This document shows, piece by piece, positions 22,598 to 31,773 of a stretch of DNA of 50,553 nucleotides. The notes under the pieces were generated by a model. The model was not told where the DNA came from. It did not search any database and was given only the letters and a program-made list of their open reading frames with translations. Each line of letters begins with the position of its first letter. The first letter of the stretch is position 1. Made by a program: the position numbers and the translations under genes. Source of the stretch: Bacteroidales bacterium UBA4070 (GTDB taxonomy: Bacteria > Bacteroidota > Bacteroidia > Bacteroidales > VadinHA17); the NCBI GenBank assembly GCA_002383485.1, contig DFYY01000020.1, positions 1 to 50,553 of the forward strand, given 5' to 3'.

Positions 22598-23836
22598 CTA
22601 CTCCTGCTCCGACGACATGTCTGCCGAAACAGGCCGCAGCACAATGAGCTGCAGAATAACAGCCACCATCACCGGAATTGCAAGCAGCGCCATATCCCTT
22701 GCCAGGTTGCCTGAATCCATCGATTTTCCAAGCACCCTTGTTATGAAGGCTCCGGCAAAGACTCCGGTCATATTCATCAGTCCGTAACCGGTAGCCCTGA
22801 GCCTGGGAGCCACAAACTGACAGAGGATGGGCATATTATTGGCGTCAAACATACCGTACCCTATACCGAACAGGACTGCCCCTCCCACAATCCAGAGATA
22901 GCTGTGGCCCAGCCCGATCAGAAGCAGCGACGGTATTGTCAGTGAAAGACCGATTGCTCCTGTATATATCCGGCCCCGCAGATTCTTCAGGATCCACCTG
23001 TCTGACAGTATGCCTCCAAAGATCACCCCTACGAGCGATGATGCAGCAATGGTAATAGTCGACATCGGGCCCGCCACCGGCATCTCAATCCCGAGGCTTA
23101 AGGAAAAGAGCGTTGGTATCCAGTTCTTTACTGCCCAACCCGGAATACTTGGCACGGCAAAATAGAAGAGTATCATCCAGAAACTGACCATTCCCAGAAG
23201 AAGCGAGAGCCCCGATGCCACCGACTTCAATCCGGAAATACCGGAGGTTGTTTTCTTTATCTTCTCCCTGTGTTTGTACTCACGAAGGAGCACTATCAGT
23301 ATAACACTGTAAATAATCCCGGCTATGCCGACATAGTGAAAGGTCTTCTGCCACGAAAGATTCTCAGCCACAGTGGCCCCGAATCCCCCGAGGGCCTGTC
23401 CCATGTACAGTCCTGTCATGTGGATACCTATAGCCAGCGACCGGGTGGATCCCCGGTGGTAATCAGCAATCAGTGATAATCCCGCAGGTATGTACAATGC
23501 CTCACTGATACCCATTATTGCACGGAGTGCATAAAGAACATTATAATCGTCAGTATAACCCATTGCAAATGTGACTCCTGACCAAACTACGAAGCTCCCC
23601 ACTATCAGCCATTTCCTGTTGAGGCGGTCGCCGATAATACCTGCAACGGGACTCATCAGACCGTATATCCACAGGAATACTGCCATCAGCCTTCCCAAAT
23701 TCTCTGCCTTCTCGAGCTCAATGCTGTCAACCATCATTGCATTCTTCATGGTTGACAGCATCTGGCGGTCCATGTAGTTCAGCAAAGCAACCACCCAGAG
23801 CAGGCCAACGACCACCCCTGCGGTTGAGGTAGCCAT
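22598..23836 (-). CDS. MFS transporter (sugar-acid/anion symporter type), N-terminus altered by a deletion
   Basis: A transporter of about 412 residues with twelve predicted membrane helices, of the major facilitator superfamily. It starts LLWVVALLNYMDRQMLSTM and carries the family signatures IIGDRLNRKW and GGILSDRWILKNLRGR. It resembles anion/sugar-acid carriers (hexuronate or sialate type). The ATG at 23836 is the only reasonable start. However, the DNA around it also encodes epimerase sequence in another frame, so the transporter's original start was lost in a fusion near 23813. About ten residues may have been replaced. It could still be made and functional if translated by coupling from the chimera upstream. 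Confidence 0.7.
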   Translation of the reverse strand: MATSTAGVVVGLLWVVALLNYMDRQMLSTMKNAMMVDSIELEKAENLGRLMAVFLWIYGLMSPVAGIIGDRLNRKWLIVGSFVVWSGVTFAMGYTDDYNVLYALRAIMGISEALYIPAGLSLIADYHRGSTRSLAIGIHMTGLYMGQALGGFGATVAENLSWQKTFHYVGIAGIIYSVILIVLLREYKHREKIKKTTSGISGLKSVASGLSLLLGMVSFWMILFYFAVPSIPGWAVKNWIPTLFSLSLGIEMPVAGPMSTITIAASSLVGVIFGGILSDRWILKNLRGRIYTGAIGLSLTIPSLLLIGLGHSYLWIVGGAVLFGIGYGMFDANNMPILCQFVAPRLRATGYGLMNMTGVFAGAFITRVLGKSMDSGNLARDMALLAIPVMVAVILQLIVLRPVSADMSSEQE

Positions 23837-24971
23837 ACCATTCTCCGTAATCCGGATCCGGGAAATGGCGCCAGGTATAAGAGTCAACCTTTTCAAACCA
23901 GTCGAGGCACCGCTCATCACCCGTCATCCGGTATCCTTTTGCCAGGGAGATCAGGGTCTCGATATGAACCCACCATAATTTCTGATCCCATTCAAGCTGT
24001 TGCGGAGGATAACCTTTTACATCCAGAAAGTAAAAGATTCCGCCAAACTCTCTGTCCCATCCCTTATCCAGGGTTCTCAGGGTTATTTCCACAGCTCTCC
24101 GGGCGAGGTCCGGATCACCCCTTCTCTCTGCGAGATCTATCATAAACCACATTGCCTCAATGGCATGGCCCGGGTTAAGCAGCCGGCCTTCAAAGCTGTC
24201 AGAGAAGGAACCGTCAGGCGATGCAGACGCATTTCGTGCCGTTATCAGGCTGCCGGAATTGAGATATGCCTTGTTGAATGATTCATTGGTGTTATTCACA
24301 GAGAAATGACTTCCCCTCAGCGTGAATGTGAAATCATTCAGGAATTTGTAGTCGAGATGAACTGATCCTGACAGTCTCTGCTCAAGGTTGTACCTGACAA
24401 ATTTATCCTTGTAATAGAGAGTGTTTCCGGTGCCGTCGAAACTGGTACCGCCTCTGACTACCAGGCTCGGAGTAGTGCCCGGCTGACCGCTGGTCTGAGT
24501 CACCTTCAAACCGGCAATGGTGCCCTGAAGAGCCGTTGCCACGTTTGAACGGGGTGCGTTCTCCAGCACCCTGGTGTCAAGCTTGGAGATAGAGGTGGTC
24601 ATCTCGGCACGCGACTGTGCGCTGTAACCGGTGACAACTATCTCATCAAACACGGTTGTTTCCTGTGCAAGGATGACATCAATCACATCCCCTGATCCTA
24701 TTGACAGCGTCTGTGACACATATCCCACCTTTGAGACAATGATCTCATTGCTCCCCAATGGCACATTAAGAGTATAGGTGCCGTCTGCCTGTGTTGAGGT
24801 ACCAGCCGTGGCCCCCCTGACGACGACGCTAACTGCAGGCAACGGCAGGCCGTCCGCGGCATCCGTAACCGTGCCCCTGATGGTCCTCCGGGCAATTACC
24901 ACGCTGCTGTTCAGCAACAGAGACAGCAACATCATAATCATCCCGGGCCAGAAAGAAACTTTTCTTTTCAT
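23727..24971 (-). pseudogene. Chimera: SusC N-terminus + SusC barrel piece + AGE epimerase C-terminus
   Basis: One open frame (414 residues from ATG 24971) holds pieces of two genes. Part 1 is a SusC-type signal, carboxypeptidase-regulatory domain and start of the TonB plug (TIRGTVTDAADGLPLPAVSV ... TSGQPGTTPSLVVRGGTSFD). It stops where LILIDGVP normally follows. Part 2 (from about 24425) is a barrel segment (LYYKDKFVRYNLEQRLSGSV ... FSVNNTNESFNKAYL). Part 3 (from about 24218) is the C-terminal half of an N-acylglucosamine 2-epimerase-type protein (SDSFEGRLLNPGHAIEAMWF ... DPDYGEWYGYLNRRG). It then runs into MFS DNA in a wrong frame. Three junctions are needed. SusD and the first half of the epimerase are missing. 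It cannot be a working receptor or epimerase. Confidence 0.8.
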
Positions 24972-25018
24972 TGAGTAATTTGGTTTTAGGGTTAGTATAA
25001 TCAAAAAAAATTGTTTTA

Positions 25019-25106
25019 TGTATTACTTAATACGTGGCGGAAAAATTTTTTTATTTTTTCAGGCAACTGTTTTATCTTTTTTTTTTACTTTTTTTGTATT
25101 ACTTAA
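25019..25106. promoter_or_regulatory. Twin 12-bp repeats between divergent genes, candidate GntR operators
   Basis: TGTATTACTTAA occurs exactly at 25019-25030 and again at 25095-25106, 76 bases apart. The first copy is part of a dyad, GTATT-ACTT-AATAC. They lie between the divergent SusC chimera and the FadR-type gntR gene. Such regulators commonly bind their own promoter and that of the target operon. Assignment to this regulator is inferred from position. Confidence 0.5.
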
Positions 25107-25124
25107 ATATTTATTTGATAAATC

Positions 25125-25859
25125 ATGGATAATCAGGACTTAAGACTTGAGCTGAAGGCAATTGACACCAGCAGCCTCGTGGATAAGGTCGAGATGCGTC
25201 TTATAGAGGTATTCTTATATAAGGAGCTTAAGCCCGGCGATTCCATACCCAAAGAGACAGAACTGGCCACAATAATGGGAGTAAGCCGGACTGTCATACG
25301 GGAATCACTGAACAGACTCAAAACTATGGGTCTGATTGAATCCAAGAAACACAGGGGAACGATCATCAAGAGTCCCGACCTCTCAGCTATTCTAGGCAAA
25401 TCACTGATCCCCAGGATACTCGACAACAAAACCCTGATGGATGTCTTTGAAATGCGCCTTGCACTGGAAGTCGGCATGGCCGATTTCATCTTCGCCCGGA
25501 AAACTGATAAGGATATCAGGGAGCTCGAAGAGCTGGTGGAGATCGAACCTGATCACTCAGACAATATCCTGTTTGACGTCGATCATGAACTCAAGTTCCA
25601 CGGCAAACTGTACCAGATGACCGGCAATACAACCCTTGAAGACTTTCAGAACCTGCTGCTGCCCGCCTTTCAGCATGTTTACAATATCGGCCTGCTGAAG
25701 GTGAAGGGCAAACACAAGAAATACAAGTCACACAAGGAACTGGTTGCCCTGCTCAAAAAAGGTACTCCTGACGAATTCCGGGAAGGAATGAGACGGCACC
25801 TGGAGAACCACTTTGTAAGGATTCTCTCGGTCAACGGGGATCAGGCAGCCAGCATATAG
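25125..25859 (+). CDS. FadR-subfamily GntR transcriptional regulator
   Basis: A 244-residue regulator. It has an N-terminal winged helix (about 15-85; LKPGDSIPKETELATIMGVS, then RTVIRESLNRLKTMGLIESK) and a C-terminal all-helical FCD ligand-binding domain (about 100-235). The FCD domain has acidic/His residues typical of its metal or effector pocket (FEMRLALEVGMADF; DVDHELKFHGKLYQM; MRRHLENHF). The divergent partner is the decayed SusC/epimerase/MFS locus, so it probably once controlled amino-sugar or sugar-acid uptake. NanR of enteric bacteria belongs to the same subfamily, but that function is inference. It converges with the CruF-like gene and overlaps its end by 19 bases. Confidence 0.88.
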   Translation: MDNQDLRLELKAIDTSSLVDKVEMRLIEVFLYKELKPGDSIPKETELATIMGVSRTVIRESLNRLKTMGLIESKKHRGTIIKSPDLSAILGKSLIPRILDNKTLMDVFEMRLALEVGMADFIFARKTDKDIRELEELVEIEPDHSDNILFDVDHELKFHGKLYQMTGNTTLEDFQNLLLPAFQHVYNIGLLKVKGKHKKYKSHKELVALLKKGTPDEFREGMRRHLENHFVRILSVNGDQAASI

Positions 25860-26263
25860 AAGATATCAATGGCTGCAAAGAAGCCAACCTGAACAGCAAA
25901 GAGGGGGACAGCCCTCCTGTTTGGCTCCTCCTCTCCCCATAACCTGGTCACAGTGTGAAACAGAGTTGAGAAGAAAAACCACCCCACATAATTGCGAAAC
26001 GGGATCACCACGCACTCCCATGACCACATGTCCAGCCTCATAGCCGCCGGCTCCAGGAACAGGTCATACACAACCATCAGCAGTGAGCCGGTTATAATAA
26101 CAAACACCGATGCCGGCAGTCCGTTATGACTCCGTTCGTTCGCTTTTGTCAGCCGTTCCCACAGCAAACGGCTGATGACATTGGTACAATAGATCAGTAA
26201 AAACCAGTTAAGGCCTATAATCACCGGAGTATTCAGCAGGGCAGGCCCAAGTGAAGACAGCAT
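25841..26263 (-). pseudogene. CruF-like carotenoid hydratase (DUF422), N-terminus missing
   Basis: The frame encodes the C-terminal 140 or so residues of a membrane protein of the DUF422 carotenoid biosynthesis family (LNTPVIIGLNWFLLIYCTNV ... LLMVVYDLFLEPAAMRLDMW ... WECVVIPFRNYVGWFF). Its opening membrane helices are absent. Around 26263-26270 the homology switches to the phytoene desaturase gene, which runs into the same DNA in another frame. The ATG at 26263 is probably fortuitous. Full-length members (CruF) hydrate the psi end of carotenoids. The DNA between the two genes, perhaps including phytoene synthase, has been lost. Confidence 0.65.
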
Positions 26264-27335
26264 TGGCGTTAACATAGTAGTATGGCTTCTCCAGCGAGAC
26301 TCTGTTGCGGAATATCCCCTTTGAGTATGGTTCATAGTCCCTGTCGCCGAGGAAATAGTTATGATGGTGTATGTTCTCCATCTTACCCTTCACCCCCAGA
26401 TAGAGTGTCAGCGGTGCCAGTGTCCACTGCATCCGGTCAAGTTTTTTATCACTGAAGGCCGGGCGGCCGAAGACCCTTCCCCTGAACATGGCGGCATCGG
26501 CATTGACAACGAAGAAATCTGCTTCCCATCGTCTGCCTGCAGTATCAACAAAAGCCCTGTTCCTCTTCCCGGTTGATTCATACCCTGCGATAGTGACATT
26601 ATAAGTGATCTTTATCCCGGCTTTTTCCGCTTCGCGAACAAGACCCTCAACAATGCGGTACATCCCTCCTTCGACGTTGTGGTAACCGTCATGCACCATC
26701 TCAGTATAGCTCAGCAGGGTATAGACTGCCGGTGTATCAAACGGCGTGGCCCCGAGGAAGAAGGATACCAGCGAGAAGATCACCCTCACCTCGTAGGAGT
26801 TAAAGTAACGGCTCATCTCGCTCCATACTGACCGAAGCACCTTCGGCGTATGCTTCACGGGTATCTTCGTCATCTGAAAGAGAAAGTCGGGCAGCGATCT
26901 GAAGTTCTTTGACAGGACCCCTTTCTCTATGTCATCAAACAATACCCCGGACGAGGCCAGGAACCTTTCCATACGCTCACGGAAGCCAGGTTCGATATCT
27001 TCAAACTGGCGGGCAAGTCTGTCAAGATCGCGGTATATGGTGTACCACCTGTCACTGCCGCGAAAGTTCACACGGTAGAGGGGATCAATCTGCACGAACC
27101 TGAATGGCATCTCAATACCTGCATCCCTGACAAATTCATCAAAATGATAGCTCATGCTGAAGAAGGTAGGGGCCATATCAAAGGTGAAGCCTCCGGATGT
27201 CAGCTGGTTTAGCCTCCCACCGGCCTGACGGTACATCTCTACCATTTCCACCTCATAACCCCGGCGCCTGAGCCTCAGGGCCGTTGCCAGCCCGCCTAAT
27301 CCGGCACCTACTATAAGCGCCTTCTTTCCTGTCAT
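26208..27335 (-). pseudogene. Phytoene desaturase (CrtI family), C-terminus missing
   Basis: It begins with the FAD-binding Rossmann motif VGAGLGGLATALRLRRRGYE and continues with clear CrtI sequence (GGRLNQLTSGGFTFDMAPTF; GGMYRIVEGLVREAEKAGIK) to SLEKPYYYVNANA near residue 358. The family then needs about 120 more residues, including the C-terminal FAD-contacting segment. Instead about 17 unrelated residues follow, read out of frame through the CruF-like gene. The family usually has about 490 residues, this one 375. Without that segment it should not bind FAD properly. It lies in the carotenoid-type operon, 4 bases after the frameshifted gene. Confidence 0.72.
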
Positions 27336-27339
27336 ATAT

Positions 27340-28087
27340 TTACTTTAGTTTATTCTCTACTTCCGGCAACAGTTCATCTCTCACCCATTGAAAATCAGGC
27401 TCTCTCCTGAGGGCCCTGAGGTATGTCTCGCGGGCTCCCCTGTAGTCACCCATCCTTTCGAGCAACTTTCCAGACAAGACAATAGTATTCAGATACCTCC
27501 AGTGGCAGGCCGGCACAGCACCACCAGCTTCAAAAAGCCGCAGGGCCTCCCTGAATGATTCAGCAGCCTTCTCCTTTGAGCCCCCTGCAAAGGCTGGCAT
27601 ATGCGCTTCAGAATTTGCCTTCTCAATCCATACGGCGGCTGAACCCTTGCCAACCTCCATGGCCGTCTCAAGCTGTTTTAACGCCTTCGGACCGAGAATC
27701 ACTGCCCGGGCTGTGTTAAGTCCCATACGAAACCCCAGCAGGGCCACCCGGAAGGCTTCTGTCTCAGCCCTGTATTCAGGATATGCAGCCAGTTGTTCGA
27801 CTTCCGCTGCAAAGGCTACAACAACCGGTCGTGCTGCATTCTTCTGATCACTGCCAAGTAAATACCCGATATAACCATACCGGGCTTCCGCCAGCGTATA
27901 GAGTGTGCATGCCTCCGGGTCACGCCTGTATTGCCCCTCAAGGTCGCATCCCCTTCTTCCACATCTCCATGTTGCCACTGATGTAGCCTTTATAAATGGT
28001 ACAGTTGCTGCAGTCGCCCTGCGCATTAACCGCTAATACGGGCAAAACCAGAAGCGATATTATAAGAACCATGTACCGCCTTGTCAT
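27340..28087 (-). pseudogene. Secreted TPR-like protein, frameshifted near its N-terminus
   Basis: From ATG 28087 the frame gives a signal peptide and start of a mature protein (MTRRYMVLIISLLVLPVLA, then QGDCSNCTIYKGYISGNMEM). It hits a TGA about 45 codons on. The following sequence resumes in the next frame at 27941-27957, in the G-rich stretch GAAGAAGGGGATGCGACC, and continues about 200 residues (DLEGQYRRDPEACTLYTLAE ... LERMGDYRGARETYLRALRR). The latter resembles a TPR motif. The ATG overlaps the glycosyltransferase stop (ATGA), which supports 28087 as the original start. The frameshift may be a real mutation or a sequencing error. Its role in the operon is unknown. Confidence 0.65.
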
Positions 28088-29184
28088 CTGATTTTTCTTC
28101 CTTTCCATTCAAAATTGTTGTTTGCGCGCCTCCTTAGTGCGAGGAATGCAATATGGTAAAAAGCTGCGATTCCGGGCAGCAGCCAGAGCAGATTTTCACT
28201 CAGCCTCTGCCTGCTGATCCGGGCGATCATAGCGTTGATGGCTATAACCATTATGAAGTAAGAGACAACAAACTGCCACGGCAGGAAAAGCAGAATAACC
28301 CATCCGATCAGGCCTGTCAAGGCATACAGCAGCAGGAAAGCCAGGCTGTTCCCGAACATCGAAAAAATATTCCGCGAGAAACCGTTTACTCCTTCACTAT
28401 AGCTCCTGTACATCCGGCACTCTATCTCTTTGCGCCCTACGAGCGTATCGCCCCTCAACCGCGATCTTTTGATCAGTCTCATTATTTCTATGTCCTCCGC
28501 CATCCTGTCCCTGACTCTCTCATGAAAGCGGTAGCGCCTGTAGGTGGCGCCGTGAAACAGCATCATCTGCCCGTTGGCAGCAGAGAATGAGCTCCACCGG
28601 CATCGTCTTATCAGGAACAGCGGCAGCAGTGAGAGCAATATCCTGAACATGAACGGGACCACGATCTTCTCTCCCCTGCTCCTCATCTTCTGGCGCGGGA
28701 ACATCGAGAGCAAGGCAAGCCTGTGCCTTGATGCATAGGAGACGGCCCTCTTCAGCAGGTCATCCCCCACCGTCACGTCAGCATCCAGAAAGAGGAGGTA
28801 ATCATTCTTTGCCTCCTCAGCCAGCTTATGACATGCATGGTTCTTACCCGTCCATCCTTCAGGGAGATCATCTCCCGTGATGCATCTGACCCTTCTGTCA
28901 ACCCTCGCGCAGGCGGAAACAACCTCAGCGGTGCTGTCAGTTGATCCGTCGTCATAAACAATGATCTCAGCCTTTTCATAGGGAAGCAGGACAAGTGTGC
29001 CAAGAAGTGTGCCTATGTTCTTCTCTTCGTTCCTCACCGGGATGAGAACGGAGATCGACGGCAGACGCGATCTGTCTCTTCCGACATGAGGCAGATAAGG
29101 CCGTGAAAACCAGTTCACAAGTGCCACCGCAAAGCGAAGGGAGGTCAGGAAGAGCACGATACACCCGGTAACAGTCAGTATCAT
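28084..29184 (-). CDS. Membrane-bound family 2 glycosyltransferase (carotenoid-glycosyltransferase-like)
   Basis: A 366-residue protein with an N-terminal membrane helix (MILTVTGCIVLFLTSLRFAV). A GT-A catalytic domain follows with SVLIPVRNEEKNIG, VYDDGSTDST, the metal-binding LFLDADVTVG and AEDIEIMRLIKRSRLRG. The C-terminal helices are hydrophobic (GNSLAFLLLYALTGLIGWVI). I chose ATG 29184 because it overlaps the acyltransferase stop (ATGA), a sign of coupled translation. Together with an acyltransferase, a CrtI-family desaturase and a CruF-like gene it fits the CruC/CruG role of adding a sugar to hydroxylated carotenoids. That specificity is inferred from neighbours. Confidence 0.82.
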   Translation of the reverse strand: MILTVTGCIVLFLTSLRFAVALVNWFSRPYLPHVGRDRSRLPSISVLIPVRNEEKNIGTLLGTLVLLPYEKAEIIVYDDGSTDSTAEVVSACARVDRRVRCITGDDLPEGWTGKNHACHKLAEEAKNDYLLFLDADVTVGDDLLKRAVSYASRHRLALLSMFPRQKMRSRGEKIVVPFMFRILLSLLPLFLIRRCRWSSFSAANGQMMLFHGATYRRYRFHERVRDRMAEDIEIMRLIKRSRLRGDTLVGRKEIECRMYRSYSEGVNGFSRNIFSMFGNSLAFLLLYALTGLIGWVILLFLPWQFVVSYFIMVIAINAMIARISRQRLSENLLWLLPGIAAFYHIAFLALRRRANNNFEWKGRKIR

Positions 29185-29798
29185 AAAGGTATCTGCTTGG
29201 CAATACACTCGTCAAGGAAAATATTGTAGGCCTCCTCCAGGTCGGTGATGTTTCTCTCCATTGCGGAATATTCAATCACCCTTACATAAAGCCCCGGTTT
29301 CTTCCCCGAATACCAGTCGGGCAGGGCGACATAAAAAAGTATCATAAGCTTGTCCGAGGCACCGGCAATGATCCGCTCGGTCCCTCTCTCGAACCTCACC
29401 GGCCTCCGGTGTATCGATGTTATGGTCCCCTGTGGATAGACCACCACCATATTTTCAGCATCATGAAGGAGACCGGATGTATAACTGAGTGTTTCAACCA
29501 CTGACCGCGACCCCGGCTTGATTGAGTAAGCCCCCGCCTTGTTAAGGAATAGCCTGCTCTTAAGCTGCTCCTCGAGCATCATGATGTTGAATCTTTTATG
29601 GAGAAAGAGATCATTGATACGATAGGCAATGAATCCGTCCCACCAACTGAAGTGGTTGCCGATGAGCATAACGGGCCTTCCGGCAGTATTCACGCTGCAC
29701 TCGAATACAATATTTCTGAAATGTCTCTTCAGCCCGTTCCGTGAATAGAAACTGAAGAACCTGACAAAAAAGGGTATATGTCTGGCTTTGATTATCAT
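29181..29798 (-). CDS. PlsC-like acyltransferase
   Basis: A 205-residue 1-acylglycerol-3-phosphate-acyltransferase-fold enzyme. The HX4D catalytic motif is present in GNHFSWWDG (near residues 47-55), and motif III is YPQGT in place of the usual PEGT. Membrane association is expected through the N-terminal FVRFFSFYSR stretch. It overlaps both neighbours by 4 bases (ATGA), in the middle of a tightly coupled operon. In green sulfur bacteria a related enzyme, CruD, puts a fatty acid on carotenoid glucosides, and the neighbours make that the leading hypothesis. A lipid acyltransferase role cannot be excluded. Confidence 0.78.
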   Translation of the reverse strand: MIIKARHIPFFVRFFSFYSRNGLKRHFRNIVFECSVNTAGRPVMLIGNHFSWWDGFIAYRINDLFLHKRFNIMMLEEQLKSRLFLNKAGAYSIKPGSRSVVETLSYTSGLLHDAENMVVVYPQGTITSIHRRPVRFERGTERIIAGASDKLMILFYVALPDWYSGKKPGLYVRVIEYSAMERNITDLEEAYNIFLDECIAKQIPL

Positions 29799-31594
29799 TT
29801 GGTTACAATTGCTGACAGTGAGCGCGGAGGGGTACGGTATTGCTCAGGGATGACCGGAAGACCACCATCCTCAGGGGGTGCAAACTGCTGCAGATACCTC
29901 ACCAGCGCCAGCCATTCCTTTCCCTGCTGCATGCCTGCAATATCCGGATCAAAGTCCATCACTGCAAGATCCATGTCAGAAATTGGATTGCCGTTGCCGT
30001 CCTTGGGCACCACATTGATGAGACCGAGTGACATCTTTTTGATTATGCCCACGAAATCAAGCATATAGGAGTTAGCGACAATGGAGTACAGGCGTGTGTC
30101 ATCCTTTGATGTGTTCACCTCAGTGACATTGCCGTCTGCATCCGTGAATTCCATTTTGCGGATTTTCTTTAGCAGGCCCCCTTCAGGATCATAATCAATC
30201 CTGAGGTGAGAGTAATAACAGAAGTGTGATGGCGTGGATGCCGATGACATTATCAGTATCTCGGCGATATTTTTTAGTTCACGGCCGGTGACCCACAGAC
30301 GCGATAGCGGGTATCCGGGAACAATGTCATTACCTGAACCAAGTGACATCACCCTGAAGATATCTGCCACGCTCTGTATTCCGGGAAGCACAGGGTCACG
30401 GATGACGCCGGCAGCTACCATGGCAATATCTGTTCCCGGACCGTAATTATTTACATAATAATGAATTGCATCGGCAATAAGTGGTCCCAGATTGCTTGCC
30501 GCAAGGTCTCCGTACTCATCGACCTCCATCCGGAAGGGAGCTATGGTAACAGGCATGTCATAATTAAGTTTAAGAGGCGAGAGCACAATCCTGTCAACCG
30601 CAAGCTTTTGCTCTTCTATCTCCTTCTGTATGGATTCAACGCCAAGGGCTGCATCATCCACCGGGATCATCATATATTTGTCGAGCCTGACACCGCTTCC
30701 CGTATAGGTTATGTCCATTCTCCCGATATTCAGTCCGGCACTGCCGGTACTGACGATCGGAACACCGCTGACAGTTATCGGTTCCTTAAGGTAGGTATGT
30801 GTATGACCGGAGATGATAATGTCTATCCCCCTGACTTTCGTAGCCAGTTCAACATCCTCACCTCCCCAGTTCCCCTTCTTGTCTCGTGAGACTCCGCTGT
30901 GTGAGAGGCAGATGATCATGTCGCATCCTTCCTTCTTCAGCTCTTTGACAAGCTTCCTTGCTGCCGGGATTATCTTTTCAAAAGTCACCGGAGGGGCATA
31001 CGGGGCAGACTCATCGGCATCCTTGCCCAGGAGGGAAAAGATCCCTATTCTGATGCCATTTACCTCCCGTATTATCGACCGTTTCACCAGGCCGTCAGTC
31101 TGGAGTGCCTCGAATGCATCATCTGACGGGTCATCCGGGTCAGTAACGGCATTTCCCATCAGTATCACCGGTATCTCACCTCTCTGCGAGGCCTTCCTCA
31201 GGATACCCGCATAGGCCTCCGGCCCGAAATCGAAGTCGTGGTTACCCATCGCTACCACATCATACCCCGCCTTCTTCATAAGGGGGATCTGGAAACCCGT
31301 TTCAGGCTCCAGCGCCTGAAACAGTGTCCCCATCAGGCAATCGCCGCCGTCAACCACCAGTGTTGATCCCGGGTTCTCCTTACGCACATCAGCAATAATA
31401 CCTGCAATGCGCGCCAGCCCCCCAAGCGTGGGATCATTGTCAGCCACCAGCGGGGTGTAGGCCGATTCAGGCGCAAGCCCCTGCATATGCGAGTGAAAAT
31501 CGTTTGTGTGCAGTATGGTCAGTTTTTTTCCCTCCTGTGCTGTGAGAGCCACTGCCGCAGTGAGAAAAAATAGTATAATAATCGTCCTTTTCAT
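29795..31594 (-). CDS. 5'-nucleotidase / UshA-family metallophosphoesterase
   Basis: A 599-residue periplasmic enzyme with signal peptide MKRTIIILFFLTAAVALTA. The metallophosphoesterase core shows HTNDFHSHMQGL, DGGDCLMGT, AMGNHDFDFGP and ISGHTHTYLKEP (two-metal ligands Asp, His, Asn). The C-terminal 5'-nucleotidase substrate domain begins near residue 345 (MPVTIAPFRMEVDEYGDLAA). It hydrolyses nucleotides or related phosphate esters outside the cytoplasm. It is first in the minus-strand run ending with the carotenoid-type genes, and its stop overlaps the acyltransferase start. It has no obvious role in carotenoid synthesis, so the shared transcript may be incidental. Confidence 0.9.
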   Translation of the reverse strand: MKRTIIILFFLTAAVALTAQEGKKLTILHTNDFHSHMQGLAPESAYTPLVADNDPTLGGLARIAGIIADVRKENPGSTLVVDGGDCLMGTLFQALEPETGFQIPLMKKAGYDVVAMGNHDFDFGPEAYAGILRKASQRGEIPVILMGNAVTDPDDPSDDAFEALQTDGLVKRSIIREVNGIRIGIFSLLGKDADESAPYAPPVTFEKIIPAARKLVKELKKEGCDMIICLSHSGVSRDKKGNWGGEDVELATKVRGIDIIISGHTHTYLKEPITVSGVPIVSTGSAGLNIGRMDITYTGSGVRLDKYMMIPVDDAALGVESIQKEIEEQKLAVDRIVLSPLKLNYDMPVTIAPFRMEVDEYGDLAASNLGPLIADAIHYYVNNYGPGTDIAMVAAGVIRDPVLPGIQSVADIFRVMSLGSGNDIVPGYPLSRLWVTGRELKNIAEILIMSSASTPSHFCYYSHLRIDYDPEGGLLKKIRKMEFTDADGNVTEVNTSKDDTRLYSIVANSYMLDFVGIIKKMSLGLINVVPKDGNGNPISDMDLAVMDFDPDIAGMQQGKEWLALVRYLQQFAPPEDGGLPVIPEQYRTPPRSLSAIVTK

Positions 31595-31773
31595 CTTGCA
31601 TGAAATTTGGGATTAAGGTAGAAAAAAAGCTTCACATCATGGACATGGCAGGGTTAAAAGAATTAGCTCCCTGCATTCAGGGCTGGAGAATTTAAAGCTT
31701 TTGATTGTTCATTTTGTAGTGTCTCACTCCCCGATAAGCTGTATTTGTATCTGTCATAAAAAACACTCAGAAG

